Shown here: positions 21,501-23,054 of the stretch, in pieces
Layout of the letters: every line of letters starts with the position of its first letter
Position numbering within the stretch: position 1 is the first letter of the stretch
NCBI GenBank assembly: GCA_000934455.1
Contig: KN886815.1
Span: 44,976 to 68,029, forward strand
Length of the DNA: 23,054 nt
Direction: 5' to 3'
DNA from: Apostichopus parvimensis
Taxonomy: Eukaryota > Echinodermata > Holothuroidea > Aspidochirotida > Stichopodidae
Program-made: the position numbers and the translations under genes
The notes under the pieces: model-generated
Told to the model about the DNA's origin: nothing
Database searches by the model: none
The model's input: the letters and a program-made list of their open reading frames with translations, nothing else

Positions 21501-23054
21501 TCCCATGAAGAGTTGACTCAGGAGTGCTCCAATATATTGACATTGGTTTTAATCATTCTGACACAGGTGATAAACTATGCAAGAATTTACGGTGCTGGGA
21601 AGAAGTTTGCCAGACATCTGTTGATGCAGTTCAATGACTCTCTCTCATCCAATGAGGCTTGGGAGAAAGCTGAAGGAATATTTGCAACAACCAAAGGGGA
21701 AATCAAGTGAGTGCTAAGTAGCTTTATCATTATATGTTTCACATGGTCTCTGAATATCAAAGTGATTTGGGTTGGGTGGGGGGGGGGGGGTGGGATGTAC
21801 TAATCTGAGTAGTTTCATCAGGCCTTTTTGTTAGATCTCTACAAAGTTGGGCAGGATTAGATCCAATTTGTAGACCTTTTCAGACACAATTCAACAGTGA
21901 TTACTTTTTTTCTTGGGGGGGGGGGGTGGTAGGGAGGAGGAAGGAAATGAGGATGTGAGAGGTGCTTGTAGAACATTAAATCAACAGTTATCATCCTTTT
22001 CTTTATTTGGGGAGGGGGAGGGTTTTTAAGGAGATAGGAAAGGGCTACATGTTGACAGAAGATATGGAAAGTTTTTGTTGTTGTTACTATGATAAGGGAT
22101 GTTATGTCTGTAGAAATGCAAGCAAGTGAACATTTCACTTAAAGGCCATTCCATTTCATACAAACTTTGGTGTTTGCTGTCTTTTTTGGGGGGGGGGGGG
22201 GGGGGGGGAATGGGGCTTGGGATGAGAATGGGGTGATGGAGTGTCGTTTGTCAGAAATTTCATGGATAATAATTTTTCTCTGTTGGACAGGGTGGGTGGG
22301 AAGGTAGAGAACAAACAGCCAAGTATCAACTTCCCCTCCAACCCTAAGCTCCTTCATATTTTGTTTCACATTTTGGAAATGTTGACAGATACCATCTCTT
22401 GCCGGAGGGGAGAAAACTCTGCAGCCTGCCAGAGGTACAGACCTTGCTATCAGATAGAGAGGATGAAGAATGGGTATCTGGAGAGGAGTTGAATAAGATT
22501 TCTAGTTGGTTGAGTCAGAAACTTCAGAAGGATGATTCTCTCGATGGAACAAACCTTCCGACCGAAGTGACGATGGCATCTAAAGAGTAAGAACTTCCCT
22601 TCTTTCAGTTTTTTGTTGCAGTTTGTTGCAGTGTCATCCGTTGATGTTGTTACCAAACAGTTCAAAGTGAAAGGTTCTTTCGGTTTACATATGGTTGCCG
22701 TTCTCATGTTTACCAAACCATGTGTGTAGTGGAAAGTAGAACTGTATTGAACTTGGAAAAACTTTCTTAACTGTATTTAAATTGAAACAAATACTTTAAT
22801 TTTTGCTTGTATATGCAAATTCAGGTTCTATCAGCTACAAAAATCCCATCACAATGTTTGCTCATTAACTTAACGAGCAGTTATATTTTTAACCATCATT
22901 ATACAAATTAAAAGGTTTGTAAGCTTTTCACACTTTTGCTACTTGTTGTGCTTGTAGTGTCTGTGTGTGTGATGAAATGTTGACAGGCAAATCATACTTA
23001 TGTTACTTTCTCAACAGCATTCGTTTGGAGACAAAAATTTATTTTAATAAATTG
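5917..23054 (+). CDS. POLG: DNA polymerase gamma catalytic subunit (whole gene, 3' partial)
   Basis: Replicates and repairs mitochondrial DNA in the matrix; a family A polymerase with a proofreading exonuclease. Seventeen exons join in phase to 1,038 codons with no stop; human POLG has 1,239. In order: presequence (about 1-37); exonuclease domain with Exo I D190/E192, Exo II D265 and Exo III D382; spacer/accessory-interaction region (about 400-770) with an acidic stretch; polymerase motif A with D856 in [14 protein letters not shown]; motif B with R909, K913, Y917 and Y921. The human equivalents, by my alignment, are D198/E200, D274, D399, D890, R943, K947, Y951 and Y955. Motif C (HDEV) lies beyond the window. 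All introns are GT-AG. Exon coordinates are listed separately; introns make up most of the span. Confidence 0.97.
6552..7697 (+). other. POLG: POLG intron 1
   Basis: Runs from gtaatg to ...tatatgcag. Just inside the donor is a perfect two-unit 28-bp direct repeat. No element or gene was recognised in the rest, and the open frames at 7265-7477 (minus) and 7518-7715 (plus) look like chance. Confidence 0.8.
6564..6619. repeat. 2 x 28-bp perfect tandem repeat
   Basis: The 28-bp unit beginning catgagtaattctgggc occurs at 6564-6591 and again at 6592-6619 without a mismatch. It starts 13 bp after the exon 1 donor. Such a perfect short duplication is recent and probably polymorphic. Confidence 0.95.
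7698..7890 (+). CDS. POLG: POLG exon 2: Exo II
   Basis: Follows the acceptor tatatgcag and completes Trp212, giving W-YSW as in human POLG. Encodes residues 213-276. The Exo II motif is [17 protein letters not shown], with catalytic D265. It ends in phase 0 at ATC CAG|gtaaat. The frame is readable upstream into the intron, but homology begins at the acceptor. Confidence 0.95.
7891..9841 (+). other. POLG: POLG intron 2 (longest intron, 1,951 bp)
   Basis: Runs from gtaaat to ...tttgccag. AT-rich throughout. I see no recognisable transposon or RNA gene; the open frames at 7951-8148 (minus) and 9245-9496 (plus) have no domain content. A ttaaaggg at about 8847 resembles the MITE end, but no partner end follows. 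Confidence 0.75.
9842..9988 (+). CDS. POLG: POLG exon 3: end of exonuclease core
   Basis: 147 bp, phase 0 at both ends, residues 277-325. Begins [14 protein letters not shown], matching human MRFLDTMSMHM, and continues [11 protein letters not shown] (human SGLSSFQRSLW). It ends in a basic stretch, [12 protein letters not shown]. The minus-strand frame over the same bases is a shadow. Confidence 0.93.
9989..10941 (+). other. POLG: POLG intron 3
   Basis: Runs from gtaaaa to ...catcttcag. The last 70 bp carry repeated short pyrimidine-rich units related to tcttacatttgatct (about 10879-10925) that merge with the polypyrimidine tract. Nothing else recognisable. Confidence 0.75.
10942..11085 (+). 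CDS. POLG: POLG exon 4: variable loop before Exo III
   Basis: 144 bp, phase 0 at both ends, residues 326-373. The N-terminal part ([18 protein letters not shown]) is variable. [14 protein letters not shown] matches human FVKGTMKDIRENFQ, which fixes frame and strand. The donor is CAG|gtggac, weak in positions +3 to +5. Open frames in the other phase and on the opposite strand are shadows. Confidence 0.9.
11086..11818 (+). other. POLG: POLG intron 4
   Basis: Runs from gtggac to ...cctttcag. No repeat or gene identified. The 63-codon frame at 11589-11780 has no recognisable content. Confidence 0.75.
11819..11898 (+). CDS. POLG: POLG exon 5: Exo III
   Basis: 80 bp, residues 374-399 plus two bases of R400. 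Begins [17 protein letters not shown] against human YCAQDVWATHEVF. Catalytic D382 corresponds to human D399; the Trp two residues later is Ser384 here. The donor GACAG|gttggt is non-canonical beyond the GT. Too short to appear as a long open frame, but the motif match is clear. Confidence 0.93.
11899..12497 (+). other. POLG: POLG intron 5
   Basis: Runs from gttggt to ...tgcctag. No repeat or gene was recognised. The minus-strand frames at 11781-12008 and 12271-12507 are chance. Confidence 0.75.
12498..12680 (+). CDS. POLG: POLG exon 6: start of spacer / accessory region
   Basis: 183 bp, residues 400-460. [15 protein letters not shown] and [12 protein letters not shown] match human CPHPVTLAGMLEMG and [12 protein letters not shown]. 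It ends in phase 2 at GAC CT|gtaagt, a strong donor. Reading through the donor gives CTG then TAA at once, so failure to splice here truncates the protein. The last 32 bp and the donor are copied downstream. Confidence 0.95.
12649..12882 (+). repeat. tandem copies of the exon 6 end and its donor, with CA repeats
   Basis: The segment starting aatgagaactgcc at 12649 (inside exon 6) recurs at 12738, 89 bp on. It includes the coding end, the ctgtaagt donor and the following 40 bp. A third, shorter copy of gtgacctgtaagtttagaag starts near 12831. GT dinucleotides of the three donors lie at 12681, 12770 and 12838. The units are separated by (CA)n tracts and agtaggaaat. Copies 2 and 3 are intronic. 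Confidence 0.93.
12681..13548 (+). other. POLG: POLG intron 6
   Basis: Runs from gtaagt to ...cctgctag. It contains the donor repeats at its start and a G-rich run at 12921-12944 (10 G, then two G4 blocks separated by single A). The remainder has no recognised feature. A palindromic gttgccatggtaat at 13313 resembles an RFX X-box. Confidence 0.8.
12921..12944 (+). repeat. G-rich run (G10-A-G4-A-G4)
   Basis: Guanine run broken by single A bases in intron 6, on the POLG sense strand. Meets the usual pattern for a G-quadruplex in DNA or pre-mRNA. Confidence 0.9.
13549..13836 (+). CDS. POLG: POLG exon 7: spacer with acidic insert
   Basis: 288 bp, residues 461-556. [13 protein letters not shown] matches human RYKEDPWLWDLEW. 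Residues 506-533 form a Glu/Asp-rich block (about two thirds acidic), longer than and unalignable with the human acidic stretch in the same place. [16 protein letters not shown] then matches human LLPKRPQHLPGHPG. Ends in phase 2 at CCA GC|gtaagt. Opposite-strand open frames are shadows of the GAA/GAG-rich stretch. Confidence 0.95.
13837..14420 (+). other. POLG: POLG intron 7
   Basis: Runs from gtaagt to ...tactctccag. An A-rich stretch sits at 13880-13920 and a G-rich zone at 14117-14152, with runs of 6 and 10 G. No gene or element recognised. Confidence 0.75.
14140..14149 (+). repeat. poly(G), 10 bases, intron 7
   Basis: Uninterrupted sense-strand G run next to gggtt and aggagaaaaag. A shorter run of 6 G lies at 14117-14122. 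Confidence 0.9.
14421..14708 (+). CDS. POLG: POLG exon 8: spacer, WYRDLCP and GWGFLVP blocks
   Basis: 288 bp, residues 557-652. WYRDLCP matches human [26 protein letters not shown] matches human MRVTPKLMALTWDGFPLHY, and KHGWGFLVP matches RHGWGYLVP. An Asn/Asp-rich, low-complexity stretch follows ([19 protein letters not shown]). QFPVR leads to the exon 9 junction, equivalent to human VCPYR. Ends in phase 2 at GTC AG|gtatgt. Confidence 0.95.
14709..15694 (+). other. POLG: POLG intron 8
   Basis: Runs from gtatgt to ...tttattacag. Contains an A-run near 14796-14808 and an uninterrupted run of 17 G at 15527-15543. Minus-strand open frames here (14865-15074, 15149-15346, 15325-15654) have no domain content; the last encodes poly-Pro only because it crosses the G run. 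Confidence 0.8.
15527..15543 (+). repeat. poly(G), 17 bases, intron 8
   Basis: Uninterrupted sense-strand G homopolymer preceded by aggggcaaggaggggaatgg, so the whole 15503-15543 stretch is G-rich. Confidence 0.95.
15695..15746 (+). CDS. POLG: POLG exon 9 (52 bp)
   Basis: Short exon after the acceptor tttattacag. It completes Arg653 and encodes [17 protein letters not shown], matching human AIESLYRKHCLEQGKQQL in position. Ends in phase 0 at ATG|gtatgg. Phase agrees on both sides. The protein is shorter here than human POLG by roughly 40 residues, so an additional small exon in intron 9 cannot be fully excluded. Confidence 0.85.
15747..16786 (+). other. POLG: POLG intron 9
   Basis: Runs from gtatgg to ...ccaatatag. 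No recognisable element. It contains two ccatggyaac motifs, at 16207-16216 and 16301-16310. I looked for a missing exon matching the human segment between KQQL and the PYND block and found none. Confidence 0.7.
16787..16942 (+). CDS. POLG: POLG exon 10: basic linker and [10 protein letters not shown] block
   Basis: 156 bp, phase 0 at both ends, residues 671-722. An acidic then Lys-rich linker (KRMKKKR) leads to [26 protein letters not shown], matching human GPYNDVDIPGCWFFKLPHK. The donor is AAG|gtatat. A LINE tail starts about 10 nt downstream, so a long open frame crosses the exon edge; only the part before the donor is POLG, and it is in another phase. Confidence 0.95.
16943..18006 (+). other. 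POLG: POLG intron 10
   Basis: Runs from gtatat to ...ttctcacag. The first 40% is LINE tail. The rest is AT-rich with no recognised feature; the open frame at 17707-17925 has no domain content. Confidence 0.8.
16953..17378 (+). mobile_element. 5'-truncated LINE tail (L2/CR1-like), decayed
   Basis: The plus-strand translation [34 protein letters not shown] is the familiar region just after the reverse transcriptase core in many CR1/L2-type LINEs (pattern LHWLPV..RI.FKIL...K...G.AP.YL..LL). After a frameshift near 17110-17145 the frame resumes as [17 protein letters not shown] and ends FMNAYPFV then TAA. The 3' UTR carries cagcgcttctgagcag and aaaagcgctttacaaat, typical L2-like hairpin sequences, and ends in a (TTA)n tail. 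No endonuclease or catalytic RT motif is present. It is a dead fragment in the sense orientation of POLG. Confidence 0.85.
18007..18164 (+). CDS. POLG: POLG exon 11: start of polymerase domain
   Basis: 158 bp, residues 723-774. [19 protein letters not shown] matches human NVGSPFAKDFLPKMEDGTL, and [17 protein letters not shown] matches human LEINKMISFWRNAHKRI. Ends in phase 2 at ATA CT|gtaggt; Leu775 is completed in exon 12. The minus-strand frame across it is a shadow. Confidence 0.96.
18165..18814 (+). other. POLG: POLG intron 11
   Basis: Runs from gtaggt to ...caattccag. About half is the three-unit repeat. Nothing else recognised; the minus-strand frame at 18471-18683 partly overlaps the repeat and has no domain. 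Confidence 0.8.
18200..18516. repeat. three-unit tandem repeat, about 95-112 bp per unit
   Basis: Units at 18200-18311, 18312-18406 and 18407-18516. All contain gattaaagtcgactgt, cctaatagtgagtgagtgac and tgccaaatgagatgaaaatg. Unit 2 lacks about 15 bp including the gaatattcc block. Units differ by scattered substitutions, so the array is older than the other tandem repeats here. It begins 36 bp after the exon 11 donor. No homology to POLG coding sequence was seen. Confidence 0.93.
18815..18986 (+). CDS. POLG: POLG exon 12: polymerase domain, [15 protein letters not shown] block
   Basis: 172 bp, residues 775-832. [19 protein letters not shown] and [18 protein letters not shown] lead into [17 protein letters not shown], nearly the human sequence ([17 protein letters not shown]). 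The last residue is Leu832 (TTG|gtaata), where human has Arg. Ends in phase 0. Confidence 0.96.
18987..19652 (+). other. POLG: POLG intron 12
   Basis: Runs from gtaata to ...cattttacag. AT-rich, with a run of A at 19496-19508. The frames at 18962-19147 and 19242-19457 have no recognisable content; the frame at 19527-19796 reads into exon 13. Confidence 0.75.
19653..19788 (+). CDS. POLG: POLG exon 13: polymerase motif A
   Basis: 136 bp, residues 833-877 plus one base. [20 protein letters not shown] is almost the human sequence. Motif A is [18 protein letters not shown], with D856 as the metal-binding Asp (human D890) and E861 as the sugar-selecting Glu (human E895). Ends in phase 1 at ATC CAT G|gtaact. 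Confidence 0.97.
19918..19974. repeat. imperfect palindrome with paired CCAAT motifs
   Basis: Outer arms tagtagt (19918-19924) and actacta (19968-19974) enclose inner arms tgattggc and gaccaatca (19926-19952) around a short AT loop. It may be a relic of a small inverted-repeat element in intron 13. Confidence 0.55.
20197..20559 (-). mobile_element. 363-bp MITE, copy 3, inverted, in POLG intron 13
   Basis: Reverse-oriented relative to copies 1 and 2 and also 363 bp. It is flanked by TTAA at 20193-20196 and 20560-20563. The ends are agggtgtgaagactcg on the left and, read inward from the right, aggcattgaagactca. Long internal stretches match copies 1 and 2 with scattered substitutions, so this is an independent insertion of the same family. 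It ends 33 bp before exon 14. The short minus-strand open frames across it are by-products of the repeat. Confidence 0.88.
20593..20699 (+). CDS. POLG: POLG exon 14: fingers, start of motif B
   Basis: 107 bp, residues 878-913. [25 protein letters not shown] matches human [25 protein letters not shown]. It ends ISRNHAK, with R909 and K913 of motif B (human R943, K947), which bind the incoming nucleotide triphosphate. Ends in phase 0 at AAG|gtaacc. Too short to appear as a long frame. Confidence 0.96.
20700..21566 (+). other. POLG: POLG intron 14
   Basis: Runs from gtaacc to ...tgacacag. Contains a degenerate (TACTC)n-like stretch around 20930-21020 with repeated cttgtactca and ctcatactcat. 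Nothing else recognised. Confidence 0.75.
20930..21020. repeat. degenerate TACTC-type simple repeat
   Basis: Repeated gtactc/catactc words (for example tcgtactcatactcatacc near 20968) interspersed with unique bases. A decayed microsatellite in intron 14, with no sign of function. Confidence 0.5.
21567..21706 (+). CDS. POLG: POLG exon 15: motif B and fingers helix
   Basis: 140 bp, residues 914-959 plus two bases. [23 protein letters not shown] matches human [23 protein letters not shown]. Y917 and Y921 (human Y951, Y955) are present; the Gly after the first Tyr is Ala918 here. Then [16 protein letters not shown]. Ends in phase 2 at ATC AA|gtgagt. Confidence 0.96.
21778..21790 (+). repeat. poly(G), 13 bases, intron 15
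   Basis: Sense-strand G run flanked by gttgggt and tggg, giving several G blocks in a row. Confidence 0.9.
22187..22208 (+). repeat. poly(G), 22 bases, intron 15
   Basis: The longest G homopolymer in the window, directly after a run of six T. The true length is uncertain because such runs are error-prone in sequencing. Confidence 0.9.
22389..22586 (+). CDS. POLG: POLG exon 16: variable region after motif B
   Basis: 198 bp, residues 960-1025 plus two bases. Completes Lys960 and continues [22 protein letters not shown], in register with human YRLSDEGEWLV. The rest ([25 protein letters not shown]) is poorly conserved; the human WKKWEVVAERAWKGG block is not visible. Placement rests on phase (2 in, 2 out), canonical sites (tgttgacag and AAAGA|gtaaga) and order. 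Unspliced read-through stops immediately at the donor (GAG TAA). Confidence 0.8.
22587..23017 (+). other. POLG: POLG intron 16
   Basis: Runs from gtaaga to ...tttctcaacag. I searched it for a small exon carrying the missing human-like W..GG segment and saw none. No repeat recognised. Confidence 0.65.
23018..23054 (+). CDS. POLG: POLG exon 17 (5' part, cut by window edge)
   Basis: After the acceptor tttctcaacag, the phase from exon 16 gives Asp1026 and then [12 protein letters not shown]. The FNKL end matches human ESEMFNKLESIA, which supports this as the next exon. Only 37 bases are in the window. The remaining exons, with motif C and the C-terminus, must lie to the right. Confidence 0.7.

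Larger units (their letters stand above)
21707..22388 (+). other. POLG: POLG intron 15
   Basis: Runs from gtgagt to ...tgttgacag. The most G-rich intron: G runs at 21778-21790 (13), about 21915-21926 (12) and 22187-22208 (22), with smaller gggg blocks near 22010-22023. T-rich sequence usually precedes each G run (tttttttcttggg, tttctttatttgggg, cttttttggg). Minus-strand frames with poly-Pro are artefacts of these runs. Confidence 0.85.

Noticed and set aside
21857..22369. Minus-strand frames rich in proline
   Set aside because: The poly-Pro tracts come from reading the sense-strand poly(G) runs backwards; they are not proteins.
1..23054. CRISPR array, prokaryotic operon, phage or toxin system
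   Set aside because: The repeats are contiguous tandem units without unique spacers, and the only well-supported coding content is split into introns; nothing prokaryotic or viral is present.

Overview
The window is eukaryotic nuclear DNA from an animal: AT-rich, with long GT-AG introns, interspersed repeats and no bacterial gene organisation. It is dominated by one large plus-strand gene, the catalytic subunit of mitochondrial DNA polymerase gamma (POLG). The ATG is at 5917 and at least 17 coding exons run to the right edge of the window, where the gene is cut off. The exon structure and the L2/CR1-like and TTAA-type repeats suggest an intron-rich invertebrate, possibly a marine deuterostome such as an echinoderm. 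That placement is a guess; the sequence does not settle the species.

Layout. Positions 1-220 are a 20-bp minisatellite that enters from the left. From 1943 down to about 1120, on the minus strand, lies a small two-exon gene that I do not recognise. It encodes 169 residues with a charged helical N-terminus and a Ser/Lys/Arg-rich tail, and has a poly(A) signal just after its stop. From 1943 to 3634 is intergenic DNA with nothing I can support. From 3635 to 5812 a segment of about 1.09 kb is present twice in direct tandem, nearly identical. Each copy carries a 363-bp inverted-repeat element flanked by TTAA. The duplication ends 104 bp before the POLG start codon.

POLG. The 17 exons join without a frameshift or stop and give 1,038 codons. 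They encode a mitochondrial presequence, a 3'-5' exonuclease domain with Exo I, II and III intact, the spacer/accessory region, and the palm and fingers with motifs A and B. Motif C and the C-terminus lie beyond the window. This looks like a working housekeeping gene for mitochondrial DNA replication.

Introns. These hold most of the unusual structure: a third, inverted copy of the TTAA element placed just before the acceptor of exon 14; a 5'-truncated LINE tail inserted about 10 nt after the donor of exon 10; a tandem repeat that copies the end of exon 6 together with its splice donor; a three-unit repeat of about 110 bp just after exon 11; and several poly(G) tracts of 10-22 G, all on the sense strand. 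I found no new defence, toxin or biosynthetic system. The interest here lies in repeats placed at splice sites and at the gene's 5' end.
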